From contig NZ_JAVLVU010000001.1 in the NCBI RefSeq assembly GCF_031951985.1, forward strand, positions 4,030,001 to 4,094,000: a stretch of 64,000 bases of DNA, written 5' to 3'. Below the pieces are notes generated by a model. It worked only from the letters and a program-made list of their open reading frames with translations, ran no database searches and was not told where the DNA came from. A program made the translations under genes and the position numbers. The stretch comes from Mucilaginibacter terrae (GTDB lineage: Bacteria > Bacteroidota > Bacteroidia > Sphingobacteriales > Sphingobacteriaceae). Every line of letters starts with the position of its first letter. Within the stretch, counting starts at the first letter, position 1. Shown here piece after piece: positions 51,594 to 61,448 of this stretch.

Positions 51594-52574
51594 ATGAGCA
51601 CTACAAGAGGACCCATATCGCAGTTTATTGAAAAAAACTACCTGCATTTTAACGCTGCGGCTCTAATGGACGCGGCCAAAGGATATGAAACACACCTGCT
51701 GGAAGGCGGTAAAATGATGGTAACCCTGGCTGGTGCCATGAGTACTGCCGAGCTGGGTATTTCGCTGGCCGAAATGATCCGTCAGGATAAAATTGATATT
51801 ATTAGCTGTACAGGCGCTAACCTCGAAGAGGATATTATGAACCTGGTGGCGCACTCGCACTACAAACGCGTGCCTAACTACCGCGATTTGAGTCCGCAGG
51901 ACGAGTGGGATTTGTTAGAGAACCACTACAACCGCGTAACCGATACCTGTATACCCGAAGAAGAAGCTTTCCGTCGTTTACAAAAGCACATCCACAAAAT
52001 ATGGAAAGATGCTGATGATGCCGGTGAGCGTTACTTTCCGCATGAGTACATGTACAAAATATTGTTGAGCGGTGAGTTGGAGCAGTATTACGAAATTGAC
52101 CCTAAAAACTCGTGGATGCTGGCCGCTGCCGAAAAGAACCTGCCTATCGTAGTACCAGGTTGGGAAGACTCGACCATGGGTAACATATTTGCCTCCTATG
52201 TAATTAAAGGCCAAATTAAAACCACTACCATGAAAAGCGGTATAGAATACATGGCATGGCTGGCCGACTGGTACCCGAAAAATTCGGGCGGTAAGGGCGT
52301 AGGTTTCTTCCAGATTGGTGGCGGTATTGCCGGTGATTTCCCAATTTGCGTGGTACCTATGCTATACCAGGATATGGAGATGGAAAATATTCCATTCTGG
52401 AGCTATTTCTGCCAGATTTCAGATTCGACCACTTCGTACGGTTCGTACTCGGGTGCAGTACCTAACGAGAAAATTACCTGGGGTAAACTTGATGTAAATA
52501 CACCTAAGTTTATTGTAGAGAGTGATGCTACTATTGTGGCTCCGTTGATATTTGCCTGGTTGTTGAATCAATAA
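51594..52574 (+). CDS. Deoxyhypusine synthase-like protein
   Basis: 326 residues (MSTTRGPISQFIEKNYLHF at ATG 51594). It shares the NAD-dependent deoxyhypusine synthase fold: TLAGAMSTAELGISLAEMI, ISCTGANLEEDI, PIVVPGWEDSTMGNIFA, FFQIGGGIAGDF and the end SGAVPNEKITWGKLDV..IVESDATIVAPLI. The Lys in WGK corresponds to the substrate-linked lysine of eukaryotic DHS. Bacteria lack eIF5A, so a polyamine reaction (for example homospermidine-type aminobutyl transfer from spermidine or putrescine) is the likelier activity; this is inference. No polyamine genes are adjacent here. Confidence 0.9.
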   Translation: MSTTRGPISQFIEKNYLHFNAAALMDAAKGYETHLLEGGKMMVTLAGAMSTAELGISLAEMIRQDKIDIISCTGANLEEDIMNLVAHSHYKRVPNYRDLSPQDEWDLLENHYNRVTDTCIPEEEAFRRLQKHIHKIWKDADDAGERYFPHEYMYKILLSGELEQYYEIDPKNSWMLAAAEKNLPIVVPGWEDSTMGNIFASYVIKGQIKTTTMKSGIEYMAWLADWYPKNSGGKGVGFFQIGGGIAGDFPICVVPMLYQDMEMENIPFWSYFCQISDSTTSYGSYSGAVPNEKITWGKLDVNTPKFIVESDATIVAPLIFAWLLNQ

Positions 52575-52606
52575 CCTCTCCTAAATCCTCTCCAAAGGAG
52601 AGGACT
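52572..52606. repeat. Family C repeat
   Basis: taacctctcctaaatcctct and ccaaaggagaggactt overlap the stop codon of the deoxyhypusine-synthase-like gene. Related to 3681-3790 and 19694-19722. Confidence 0.5.
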
Positions 52607-52621
52607 TCATAAAGTTATTTG

Positions 52622-52656
52622 CAGGGCTTTCCGAAAGGGAGGCCCTGTTTTGTTTT
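52622..52656 (+). terminator. Terminator after the deoxyhypusine-synthase-like gene
   Basis: cagggctttcc pairs with gggaggccctg across a GAAA tetraloop (two G-U pairs), followed by ttttgtttt. 48 bases after the stop. Confidence 0.75.
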
Positions 52657-52667
52657 CGATTTTTTAG

Positions 52668-52769
52668 TCATGCTGAACTTGTTTCAGCATCCCACAGGAC
52701 AAGTATATAGCTTGACAGGCATTAACGGAGAGCTTAGCATATGAGGTGCTGAAACAAGTTCAGCATAAC
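52668..52769. repeat. Family D palindromic element
   Basis: Arms tcatgctgaacttgtttcag (52668 on) and ctgaaacaagttcagcataa (to 52767) enclose about 55 bases. Each arm is itself a small dyad (atgctgaa/ttcagcat). The remaining gap to 53041 is AT-rich and empty of genes. Confidence 0.7.
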
Positions 52770-53041
52770 GTGTAGGTGATAGATACATACAACCTGCCTT
52801 TCCCATAATTTAAAAGCAACTTGCCACCACTCTAACTCATGATGTACATCAAATTTTAAAGTGACTATCAACAGTAGAATTTACCTCTGCTTCAAAACAA
52901 TAAAATACTTTTTTGAAATTGCAACAGTCTTGTTGCAAGATAATTATATTAATAATAAAGAAAATGTGCCATTTAAATGCAAATTAGGCATTTTTGCGAA
53001 TTGTTTAGACTGATTATAAATTAGAAACAACTGTCACTAAT

Positions 53042-53074
53042 TTGTCAGCCATAGTTTATAAAATTTTACTTTTG
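53042..53074 (+). promoter_or_regulatory. Promoter of the act-cox operon
   Basis: TTG (53042-53044), 22 bases, TACTTTTG (53067-53074); leader about 80 bases to actA. No other promoter-like element was noticed before coxA. Confidence 0.6.
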
Positions 53075-53159
53075 TGGACTGAAATTTTAAGGATAGTTAC
53101 GCCCTTTCAGTAAAACGTTTATCATAAACACAAAACTTATCTTAGTATAAATACGCTTT

Positions 53160-54422
53160 ATGAGGAATATCTCATTACTTTTTAAACAGTTTTCAAGGAC
53201 AGTTTTACTTATTGCAGGATTAACTGCATTAAGTTTTGCTGCCCAGGCTCAGGGTGATAAAGCCAAGGGCGAAGCCTTGTTTAAGGCAAAATGTTCTGCA
53301 TGTCACAAACTGGACATCCGTGTGACCGGTCCGGCTCTTGGTGCTTTAATGACTTCGGAGACTGATGACAAGTGGTTAACCAAATGGATTCAGAACAACC
53401 AGGCCCTTATTGCTGCCAAAGATCCTAAAGCGCTAAAAATTTACAACGAGTACAACCAGGCGGGTATGACCGTGTTCACCGAGTTGAGCGATGGTGATGT
53501 GGCCAACATCATTACTTACGTTCGTGAAGAATGGAAAGTGATGCAAGAGCAACCGAAAGGTGGTGGCGGAGATTCAGTTGCAGCCGATAGCGGTCCAAGC
53601 AGCACCATGGTGTTTGCCTTAATCGGTATCATCATCGTAGCGTTCATCGTAATATTGGTTTTAAACCGCGCCATTGGTACTTTAGAGCGTTTACTGGTTA
53701 ATCGTAAAGATTTAGTAGTGCCTGCCGAAATTACCGAAGGTGTTGAGGTTGATCGTTTTGCTACTTTCAAAAGGTTAATTAAAAATAAAAAACTGGTATT
53801 CTTTGTGGTATTAGCAGGTACGGTTGCCTTTGGCAGCTTTAGCTGGGTAACCATGTGGAATACTGGTGTACAGCAAGGTTATCAGCCGGTACAGCCAATT
53901 GCTTATTCGCACGAGTTGCACGCCGGTGTAATGAAAATTAACTGTCAGTACTGTCACGGTGGTGCTTATAAGAGCAAGAATGCATCTATACCATCACTTA
54001 ACGTATGTATGAACTGTCACAAAGTGGTTAAAACCGAGTCGAAAGAAATACAGAAAATTTACACTGCTTTAGGTTACGACCCGGCTACGCAGAAATACGA
54101 TACCACCAAGGCTCGTCCTATTCAGTGGGTACGTATTCACAACCTGCCTGATTTAGCTTACTTTAACCACTCGCAACACGTTAAGGTTGCCGGTTTAGAG
54201 TGTCAAAACTGTCACGGTCCTATCCAAACCATGAAAGAGGTTTACCAATACTCTCCTCTAACCATGAAATGGTGTGTGCAGTGTCACAAACGTACCAACA
54301 TCAATGGTTTAGGCAATGCCTACTATGATAAGATGGTGGATGTGCACGAGAAGCTGAAGAAAGGTGAGAAAGTAACCGCCGCTATGATGGGTGGTTTAGA
54401 GTGCGGCAAGTGCCACTATTAA
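53160..54422 (+). CDS. actA: Alternative complex III subunit A, hexaheme cytochrome c
   Basis: 420 residues, signal sequence near 12-31. Six CxxCH heme sites are visible: CSACH (residue 45), then CQYCH, CMNCH, CQNCH, CVQCH and CGKCH in the last 155 residues. The first sits in a monoheme cytochrome c domain (32-130). Two membrane helices (about 143-168 and 215-232) separate it from the pentaheme domain. The pentaheme part is the standard ActA module passing electrons from quinol oxidation; the additional N-terminal monoheme domain may be a lineage-specific exit or entry site. First gene of an operon with actB-F and the terminal oxidase. Confidence 0.9.
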   Translation: MRNISLLFKQFSRTVLLIAGLTALSFAAQAQGDKAKGEALFKAKCSACHKLDIRVTGPALGALMTSETDDKWLTKWIQNNQALIAAKDPKALKIYNEYNQAGMTVFTELSDGDVANIITYVREEWKVMQEQPKGGGGDSVAADSGPSSTMVFALIGIIIVAFIVILVLNRAIGTLERLLVNRKDLVVPAEITEGVEVDRFATFKRLIKNKKLVFFVVLAGTVAFGSFSWVTMWNTGVQQGYQPVQPIAYSHELHAGVMKINCQYCHGGAYKSKNASIPSLNVCMNCHKVVKTESKEIQKIYTALGYDPATQKYDTTKARPIQWVRIHNLPDLAYFNHSQHVKVAGLECQNCHGPIQTMKEVYQYSPLTMKWCVQCHKRTNINGLGNAYYDKMVDVHEKLKKGEKVTAAMMGGLECGKCHY

Positions 54423-54462
54423 TAATTAAGAAACTTAGCAATTTACAGTTTATATAGCTTAA

Positions 54463-57400
54463 ATGGAAAGCAATAAGAAATACTGGAAAGGTTTAGAGGA
54501 GCTGAACAACACACCAGAGTTTGTTGAAACAAGCAAGCACGAATTTGCTGAGCCTATTCCTTTAGAGGAAGTGCTGGGCGGTACCGGGCTTATGGGCAAA
54601 ACACCTCGCCGTAACTTCCTTAAAACAGTTGGTTTTGGTATTGGTGCCGTGTCGTTGGCTGCTTGTCAAAAAGCTCCTGTTCACAAATCTATCCCTTACT
54701 TAATTAAGCCCGAAGAGGTAACTCCGGGTGTAGCTAACTTCTACGTATCAAGCTACGAAGGTCAGGCCATATTGGTTAAAACCCGCGAAGGTCGTCCTAT
54801 TAAAGTAGAAGGTAACCCGGCCGATGTATTTGGCCAGGGTGGTGTTAGCGCACAAACGCAGGCTTCGGTATTAAGTTTATATGATACCAACCGCTTAAAA
54901 GGCCCTATGCAAGACGGTGGCGACACTGCCTGGAGCGCTTTAGATAGCTTTGTTAAAAACGAATTAGTTTCGATCAAAGCAAGCGGTAAACAAATACGTT
55001 TGGTTACTTCAACCATTAACAGCCCGTCTACCTTAGGCGTAATTGCTGCTTTTGCTGCCCAGTATCCAACTGCTAAACACATTACTTATGATGCCGTATC
55101 ATATACCGGTATCATTCAGGCTAACCAAAACAGCTTTGGTAAAGCCGTTTTACCTCACTACAACTTTGATAAGGCCGACCTTATTGTAAGCTTCGGTGCC
55201 GATTTCCTGGGTTCATGGATCTCACATTCTGAGTTTACCCGTCAGTACGTATCAAAACGTAACGAGGCAGCCGTAAAAAGCGGTAAAATGTCGCGCCACA
55301 TTCAGTTTGAAAGCGGCATGAGCTTAACCGGTAGTAATGCCGACGTGCGTATACCCATCAAGGTTTCGCAAGAAGGTTTAGCTATTGTTAACCTGTACAA
55401 CGCTATTACCGGCACTACTTTACCTGGTTCTAAAAAATTAGGCAATAACATTGCCGATAACGCCATCATTCTTGCTGCTAAAGAACTGGTTGCTGCCAAA
55501 GGTCGTGCCCTGGTCGTATCAGGTAGTAATGATGTTGCTGTTCAGGTTTTGGTAAATGCTATCAACTCTATCTTAGGCAGCTACGGTACTACTATCGATC
55601 TGGATAATCCATCATACCAATATAAAGGTAACGATGCCGACATGGTAGCTTTAATTGAGGAAATGAAACGCGGCGATGTAGGCGCGGTAATGTTCCTTGA
55701 TGCCAACCCGGTTTATAACTTCTACCAAGGTGCTGCATTTGCAGATGCTTTGAAAAAAGTTCGCTTAAAAGTATCATTTGCACCTTATGCTGATGAAACT
55801 GCTGCGGCTTGTAACATTGTAGCTCCAAACCACCACTACTTAGAATCATGGGGTGATGAAAACGCTGTTGAAGGTTACTATACCTTAGTACAGCCAACTA
55901 TTAACCCGGTTTATGATACCCGTAAGGCTGAGCAAAGCTTACTGGTATGGAGCGATAATGCTGTTAAAGATTACTACACCTTTGTACGCAATACCTGGAA
56001 TACCAGCATTTTAGCCAAAGGTGGTTTAACCGGCCAAAACGGTTGGGAAACTGTACTGCAAAGCGGTATTGTTAAAGTTGCAGCAAAACCTGCTACCCCG
56101 GTTACCTTTAACCGTGATTTAAATGCAGTTGCTCAAACCATTATTAGCAGCGGCGCTAAATTAGCAGCAGCAGGCGAAGGTAAATTAGAATTACAGGTTT
56201 ACGAAAATACTACTGTTGGCGATGGTAAACACGCTAACAACCCATGGTTACAGGAATTGCCTGAGCCGGTATCAAAAGTTACCTGGGATAACTTTGCTGC
56301 CATTGCTCCAAAAACTGCCGAAGAGCATAAACTGGAGCAAGGCGATCTGATTAAAATTACTGCCAATGGTTACAGTATCGAATTACCGGTATTGATACAA
56401 CCGGGCCAGGCACAGGGCACCTTATCAGTAGCCTTAGGTTACGGCCGTACCAAAGCTGGTAAAGTAGGCGATGGTGTTGGTAAAAATGCTTATCCGTTCA
56501 TGGCACTAAGCAACGGTACCTTCCAGGGTAATGCAGTTGCCGAAATTGAGGCTTTGGGTGGTGACAAATTTGTTTTTGCTCAAACTCAAACTCACGGTTC
56601 ATACGAAGGCCGCGACATTATTCGTGAAACTACTTTACAGGAGTACCTGAAAAAGGCCGAAGAGAAAGAACAAGAAGAGAAAAAAGAAACCTACGATTTG
56701 TGGGAAGCTCATGACCGTCCGCGTTATGACTGGGTTATGGCTATCGACCTTAACGCTTGTACCGGTTGTGGTGCCTGTGTGGTAGCTTGTAACGCTGAGA
56801 ACAATATCCCGGTTGTAGGTCGTGACGAGGTTCGTCGCAGCCGCGAAATGCACTGGATACGTATCGACCGCTACTATAGCTACGACGAGAAAGGCAAAAC
56901 CGTTACCGAGGAAAAAGAGATCAATAAACTGGAAGACTTAGACCACGTATCGGTTACTTACCAGCCAATGCTTTGCCAACACTGTGACCACGCACCTTGC
57001 GAAACAGTATGCCCGGTATTAGCAACTACTCACTCGAGCGAAGGTTTAAACCAGATGACGTACAACCGTTGCGTGGGTACCCGTTACTGCGCTAACAACT
57101 GTCCGTACAAAGTACGTCGTTTCAACTGGTTTAACTACTGGAACGATTCGCGCTTTGAGAACTACCTGCAAAATGATTACACCGAGCTGGTGTTAAACCC
57201 TGATGTTACTACCCGTTTCCGTGGTGTAATGGAAAAATGCTCGATGTGTGCTCAACGTATACAGGCCGGTAAATTAAATGCCAAGTTGCAAAAACGTCCG
57301 TTAGAAGACGGTGATATTAAAATGGCTTGTCAGCAAACCTGCTCGGCCAACGCTATCATTTTCGGTAACCGTAAAGATCCTAACTCAGAAGTATCGAAAG

Positions 57401-57504
57401 CGCTTGCAAGCGACCGTACTTACTATGTATTGGAAGAATTGAACGTGCAACCAGGCATCGGTTACCAAACCAAAGTAAGAAACAGACTGACAACAGAGGC
57501 TTAA
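54463..57504 (+). CDS. actB: Alternative complex III subunit B, molybdopterin-like and Fe-S protein
   Basis: 1013 residues. A twin-arginine-like signal lies near residues 46-70 (TPRRNFLKTVGFGIGAVSLAAC) after an unusual cytoplasmic-type leader; the Cys may be lipidated. Residues 80-740 resemble a molybdopterin oxidoreductase, which in ACIII carries no cofactor. Residues 750-1000 form the ferredoxin-like part with four cysteine clusters: CTGCGACVVAC, CQHCDHAPCETVC, CVGTRYCANNCPY and CSMCAQR...CQQTC. It carries electrons from quinol to the heme subunits on the periplasmic face. 40 bases after actA. Confidence 0.93.
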   Translation: MESNKKYWKGLEELNNTPEFVETSKHEFAEPIPLEEVLGGTGLMGKTPRRNFLKTVGFGIGAVSLAACQKAPVHKSIPYLIKPEEVTPGVANFYVSSYEGQAILVKTREGRPIKVEGNPADVFGQGGVSAQTQASVLSLYDTNRLKGPMQDGGDTAWSALDSFVKNELVSIKASGKQIRLVTSTINSPSTLGVIAAFAAQYPTAKHITYDAVSYTGIIQANQNSFGKAVLPHYNFDKADLIVSFGADFLGSWISHSEFTRQYVSKRNEAAVKSGKMSRHIQFESGMSLTGSNADVRIPIKVSQEGLAIVNLYNAITGTTLPGSKKLGNNIADNAIILAAKELVAAKGRALVVSGSNDVAVQVLVNAINSILGSYGTTIDLDNPSYQYKGNDADMVALIEEMKRGDVGAVMFLDANPVYNFYQGAAFADALKKVRLKVSFAPYADETAAACNIVAPNHHYLESWGDENAVEGYYTLVQPTINPVYDTRKAEQSLLVWSDNAVKDYYTFVRNTWNTSILAKGGLTGQNGWETVLQSGIVKVAAKPATPVTFNRDLNAVAQTIISSGAKLAAAGEGKLELQVYENTTVGDGKHANNPWLQELPEPVSKVTWDNFAAIAPKTAEEHKLEQGDLIKITANGYSIELPVLIQPGQAQGTLSVALGYGRTKAGKVGDGVGKNAYPFMALSNGTFQGNAVAEIEALGGDKFVFAQTQTHGSYEGRDIIRETTLQEYLKKAEEKEQEEKKETYDLWEAHDRPRYDWVMAIDLNACTGCGACVVACNAENNIPVVGRDEVRRSREMHWIRIDRYYSYDEKGKTVTEEKEINKLEDLDHVSVTYQPMLCQHCDHAPCETVCPVLATTHSSEGLNQMTYNRCVGTRYCANNCPYKVRRFNWFNYWNDSRFENYLQNDYTELVLNPDVTTRFRGVMEKCSMCAQRIQAGKLNAKLQKRPLEDGDIKMACQQTCSANAIIFGNRKDPNSEVSKALASDRTYYVLEELNVQPGIGYQTKVRNRLTTEA

Positions 57505-57531
57505 ACTTAAAATACGAGATATTAATACACT

Positions 57532-59004
57532 ATGGCATCTCACAGTGAATCAATAATCAGGGAACCGTTAATTACGGGCAAGAATATTACCTATGCCCAA
57601 ATTACTAACGAGGTTTTAGCCCCTGTAGAAAATAAACCCAACATGGCCTGGTGGATAGGCTTTGTACTCTCGGTAATGGGAGCGAGTGTTTGGCTCTTCT
57701 CTATCAGCTGGACCTTTTGGTACGGTATAGGCGAGTGGGGTTTGAACAAAACAGTAGGCTGGGCTTGGGATATCACCGGTTTCGTGTGGTGGGTAGGTAT
57801 TGGTCACGCCGGAACACTTATTTCGGCAGTACTCCTAATCTTCCGTCAAAACTGGCGTAACTCCATCAACCGCTCTGCCGAGGCGATGACCATCTTCGCG
57901 GTAATTTGTGCGGCCACCTACATCTTCGGTCACATGGGCCGTGTATGGTTAGCCTACTGGACTTTACCTCTTCCTAACCAATTCGGTTCGTTATGGGTAA
58001 ACTGGAACTCGGCGCTAATGATGGACGTGTTCGCGATCTCAACTTACTTTTCAGTATCGTTAGTATTCTGGTACACCGGTTTATTACCTGATATTGCATC
58101 AATCCGCGACCGTGCAACAGGCTTACGCCGCCGTATTTATTCAATCATGTCTTTCGGTTGGACCGGTTCGGTAAAAACCTGGCAGCGTTTCGAAACGGTA
58201 TCATTAATTCTTGCAGGTATATCAACTCCTCTGGTACTTTCGGTACACACCATCGTATCATTTGACTTTGCAACCTCGCTTGAACCAGGATGGCATACTA
58301 CCATCTTCCCTCCGTATTTCGTTGCAGGTGCGATCTTCTCAGGTTTTGCCATGGTACAAACCCTGTTGCTAATTGCACGTAAAGTATTAGGTTTAGAGAA
58401 CTACATCACCATGTTCCATATCGAATCGATGAACAAGATCATCGTGTTAACAGGTTCGGTTGTGGGTGTGGCTTATATTACTGAGTTCTTCATCGCATGG
58501 TACTCTGGTGTTGAATACGAGCAATATGCATTCATCAACCGTGCAACCGGTCCGTATTGGTGGGCATACTGGAGCATGATGACCTGTAACGTAATTACGC
58601 CTCAGCTATTCTGGTTCAAAAAAATCCGTATCAACATTCCGTTATCATGGGTTCTGTCGATCATTGTAAACATTGGTATGTGGTTCGAGCGTTTCGTAAT
58701 TATTGTTACCTCGTTACACCGCGATTACCTGCCATCAAGCTGGGTTATGTTTTACCCAACCTGGACAGATGTGGGCATCTTCGTTGGTTCGATAGGCTTC
58801 TTCTTTGTGATGTTCCTGTTATTCTTACGTGTACTTCCATCAGTAGCTATGGCCGAGGTGAAATTACTGTTGAAAACATCAAGTGAGCAAGCTAAGAAGA
58901 AACTGATTGACGAAGGTCATCTTGACCCAACTCATGTTGACGATTACGTAACATCATTAGAAAAATACGACAGTGTTGATTTAACTCAATACCATAAAGC
59001 ATAA
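57532..59004 (+). CDS. actC: Alternative complex III subunit C, NrfD/PsrC-like quinol-binding protein
   Basis: A 490-residue integral membrane protein with about ten helices; no cofactor motifs. The NrfD pattern is clear: WWIGFVLSVMGASVWLFS, GFVWWVGIGHAGTLISAVLL (a His near the quinol site), YIFGHMGRVWLAYW and HTIVSFDFATSLEPGWHTT. It should hold the menaquinol oxidation site facing actB. 27 bases after actB and only 2 before actD, so tightly co-translated. Confidence 0.95.
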   Translation: MASHSESIIREPLITGKNITYAQITNEVLAPVENKPNMAWWIGFVLSVMGASVWLFSISWTFWYGIGEWGLNKTVGWAWDITGFVWWVGIGHAGTLISAVLLIFRQNWRNSINRSAEAMTIFAVICAATYIFGHMGRVWLAYWTLPLPNQFGSLWVNWNSALMMDVFAISTYFSVSLVFWYTGLLPDIASIRDRATGLRRRIYSIMSFGWTGSVKTWQRFETVSLILAGISTPLVLSVHTIVSFDFATSLEPGWHTTIFPPYFVAGAIFSGFAMVQTLLLIARKVLGLENYITMFHIESMNKIIVLTGSVVGVAYITEFFIAWYSGVEYEQYAFINRATGPYWWAYWSMMTCNVITPQLFWFKKIRINIPLSWVLSIIVNIGMWFERFVIIVTSLHRDYLPSSWVMFYPTWTDVGIFVGSIGFFFVMFLLFLRVLPSVAMAEVKLLLKTSSEQAKKKLIDEGHLDPTHVDDYVTSLEKYDSVDLTQYHKA

Positions 59005-59006
59005 TC

Positions 59007-59546
59007 ATGAGCAGCACTAAATTTATATTAGGTTGTTTTGAGGATCCGGACCAAATGATGGATGGGATCACCAAACTTCAAAAAAATAGTATTCCGATTT
59101 ATGACGTTTATACCCCAATGCCTATTCACGGTATTGAGGCTAAACTGGGCGTTAAAGAATCACGTTTGGGTTACGCAGCATTTTGCTGTGGCTGTATAGG
59201 TGCTACTGTTATATTCAGTATTGTATACTACACCCTGGTACACGATTGGCCGATGAATATTGGTGGTAAGCCAAATTTTTCTATTCCAAACTTTGTACCG
59301 TTTACCTTTGAGTGGACTATCCTTTTCACCGCTTTCGGTATGGTGGCCACCTTCTTTGCAGCTACACACCTGTTCCCGGGCCGCGCTCCACGTGTAATGG
59401 ACCTGCGTGCTACCGACGACCGCTTTGTAATTGCAGTTGATGCCAAAGGTAATGTACCACATGATGATATAACCCGCCTGCTTGAAGAAGCCGGAGCTGT
59501 TGAAGTAAAGCACAATAAGAGAAAGTATGTTAGCTATGATGAATAA
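59007..59546 (+). CDS. actD: Alternative complex III subunit D (DUF3341)
   Basis: 179 residues with two membrane helices (about 53-75 and 98-120) between a cytoplasmic N-terminal domain (FILGCFEDPDQMMDGITKLQ, PIYDVYTPMPIHGIE) and a C-terminal domain that ends VEVKHNKRKYVSYDE. The DUF3341 layout matches ActD of known complexes. It has no redox centre and stabilises the quinol-side subunits. Its 3' end overlaps the actE start region by 8-20 bases. Confidence 0.93.
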   Translation: MSSTKFILGCFEDPDQMMDGITKLQKNSIPIYDVYTPMPIHGIEAKLGVKESRLGYAAFCCGCIGATVIFSIVYYTLVHDWPMNIGGKPNFSIPNFVPFTFEWTILFTAFGMVATFFAATHLFPGRAPRVMDLRATDDRFVIAVDAKGNVPHDDITRLLEEAGAVEVKHNKRKYVSYDE

Positions 59547-60114
59547 GATCAAGATATTCGGCGCAACCATGATCGCTATTGCTGCTATTGCGGTAACGTC
59601 ATCATGTCACGATAAAAGAAGCACGGGTTATGAGTATGCTCCAAACATGTATGAGCATATTGCTTATGATCCTGACCAAAAGAACCCTAATTTTAAAGAC
59701 GGTAAAACAGCACAGGTTCCGCCTGCAGGCACTACGCCAATTGGCTTTACCCGTTTTGATTATCCTAATACTAAAGCCGGTTACGACCAGGCCAGTTTAG
59801 AGGTTAAAAATATGATAGCTGCTACCCAAGCCAATTATGCTGAAGGTAAGGTATTATATGAACACTTCTGTTCGCCTTGCCATGGTTTACAAGGCCAGGG
59901 TGACGGTACTGTGGTAGCCCACGGCTATCCTGCTCCGCCATCATACTCAAAAGGACAATCATCACGCGGTGGTGCCATGAAAGACCTTACCGATGGTAAA
60001 ATTTATCACACAATTACTTACGGCGTAAATGCCATGGGTTCATACGCTTCACAGTTAGCTCCCGAAGAGCGCTGGAAAGTAATCATGTATGTTCACAAAT
60101 TGCAAACCTTATAA
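59527..60114 (+). CDS. actE: Alternative complex III subunit E, lipoprotein monoheme cytochrome c
   Basis: About 190 residues. The signal ends at a lipobox (AIAVTSSC, Cys near 27), so the protein is lipid-anchored. One heme site, CSPCHG near residue 117, and a likely axial Met late in the domain (NAMGSY). ActE passes electrons on to the oxidase. Several in-frame ATGs (59527, 59536, 59539) overlap the end of actD; the exact start is uncertain, and later ones give a more standard signal. Confidence 0.9.
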   Translation: MLAMMNKIKIFGATMIAIAAIAVTSSCHDKRSTGYEYAPNMYEHIAYDPDQKNPNFKDGKTAQVPPAGTTPIGFTRFDYPNTKAGYDQASLEVKNMIAATQANYAEGKVLYEHFCSPCHGLQGQGDGTVVAHGYPAPPSYSKGQSSRGGAMKDLTDGKIYHTITYGVNAMGSYASQLAPEERWKVIMYVHKLQTL

Positions 60115-60127
60115 TTATTAAAGCTGA

Positions 60128-61399
60128 ATGGGCACTCATCATCCACATAGTTTTGACGAACGTTTTGAATTTGCCGGCAAAGCAAAAACATTTAGCCTGG
60201 TGGCTATTGTAATTGGTGTGCTGGGCATTGTGTACGGCTTTGCGATCGATCATCATGAGCATCACGCGGTTCGTACATTTTCAAACCTGCTGCTTATGAG
60301 CTACTATTTTGTAGGCGTTTGCGTTGCAGGTGTATTTTTCCTGGCTTACCAGTATATGGCACAAGCAGGCTGGTCGGTAGGCTTATTGCGCATACCACAG
60401 GCTTTTGCCCGCATATTAGGTATAGCTGTATTAGTTTTATTAATTGTAGTAGGAGCAGGTTTATTTTTAACCCACCCCGAAATGCATGAAGGCCATCAGG
60501 TTGATGCTCCTTACTTATATGCACACTGGGCCACTAAGGGTTTAGCTATTGAAGGCAGCCCTATTTATGATGCCGTAATAGCAGGTAAATCAGCATTCCT
60601 TAACAAGCCTTTCTTTTACGGAAGTTTAGTGGTAATGCTTGGTTTGTACTCATTGTTTGGCAAATTACTGGTAGATTATTCTAACAGTGAAGATAGCTTA
60701 GGCGGTATGCTTAACTATAACAAGAGCTTTAAAATCTCGGCTATATTCCTTGTTATATTTGGCTTCACTTTCCCAATCTACTCATTTGGTACCATCATGT
60801 CTTTAGAGGCACACTGGTTTTCAACAATGTTTGGTTGGTATAACTTAGCTGCGGTACACGTTAGCGGTTTAGCTGTAATTGCCTTAACACTTGCCATCCT
60901 TAAAGAGAACGGATATTTTTCATGGGTTAATGAAAACCACATGCACGATTTAGGTAAACTGATCTTCGGTTTCTCTATCTTCTGGACTTACGTTTGGTTT
61001 GCACAATTCTTCCTTACCTGGTATGCTAACATGCCCGAGGAGAGTGTTTACTTCTACCGTCGTTGGGAGCCTGAGTACAAATGGTGGTTCTGGTTAAATA
61101 TTGTATTAAACTTCTGTGCACCATTATTCCTGCTGATGAAGAACGACAACAAACGTTCATTTACACGCATGAAAATTGTAACTATCATTATTATCATCGG
61201 TCACTGGTTAGATTACTACCTGATGATTATGCCGGGTACAATGGAGAACCATAGAGAGTTTGGTATCACTGAACTATTTACTTTCATAGGTTTTGCAGGT
61301 TTATTTAGCTTCCTGATGCTTAATGCATTAAGCAAGTTCGAATCATTAGTGCCTAAGAAACACCCTTTACTGGACGAGAGCCTGCACCACCACATTTAA
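60128..61399 (+). CDS. actF: Alternative complex III subunit F, NrfD-like membrane protein
   Basis: 423 residues with ten or so transmembrane helices and a short His-rich start (MGTHHPHSFDERFEF). The second NrfD-type subunit of the complex: TKGLAIEGSPIYDAVIAGKS, LGGMLNYNKSFKISAIFLV and ITELFTFIGFAGLFSFLML are typical. It lacks cofactor ligands and may form a proton path, as proposed for ActC and ActF pairs. 13 bases after actE. Confidence 0.93.
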   Translation: MGTHHPHSFDERFEFAGKAKTFSLVAIVIGVLGIVYGFAIDHHEHHAVRTFSNLLLMSYYFVGVCVAGVFFLAYQYMAQAGWSVGLLRIPQAFARILGIAVLVLLIVVGAGLFLTHPEMHEGHQVDAPYLYAHWATKGLAIEGSPIYDAVIAGKSAFLNKPFFYGSLVVMLGLYSLFGKLLVDYSNSEDSLGGMLNYNKSFKISAIFLVIFGFTFPIYSFGTIMSLEAHWFSTMFGWYNLAAVHVSGLAVIALTLAILKENGYFSWVNENHMHDLGKLIFGFSIFWTYVWFAQFFLTWYANMPEESVYFYRRWEPEYKWWFWLNIVLNFCAPLFLLMKNDNKRSFTRMKIVTIIIIIGHWLDYYLMIMPGTMENHREFGITELFTFIGFAGLFSFLMLNALSKFESLVPKKHPLLDESLHHHI

Positions 61400-61448
61400 T
61401 AATTGCTAACTTTGTAATACATTTTAGAATATCAAACCACTGATACAA

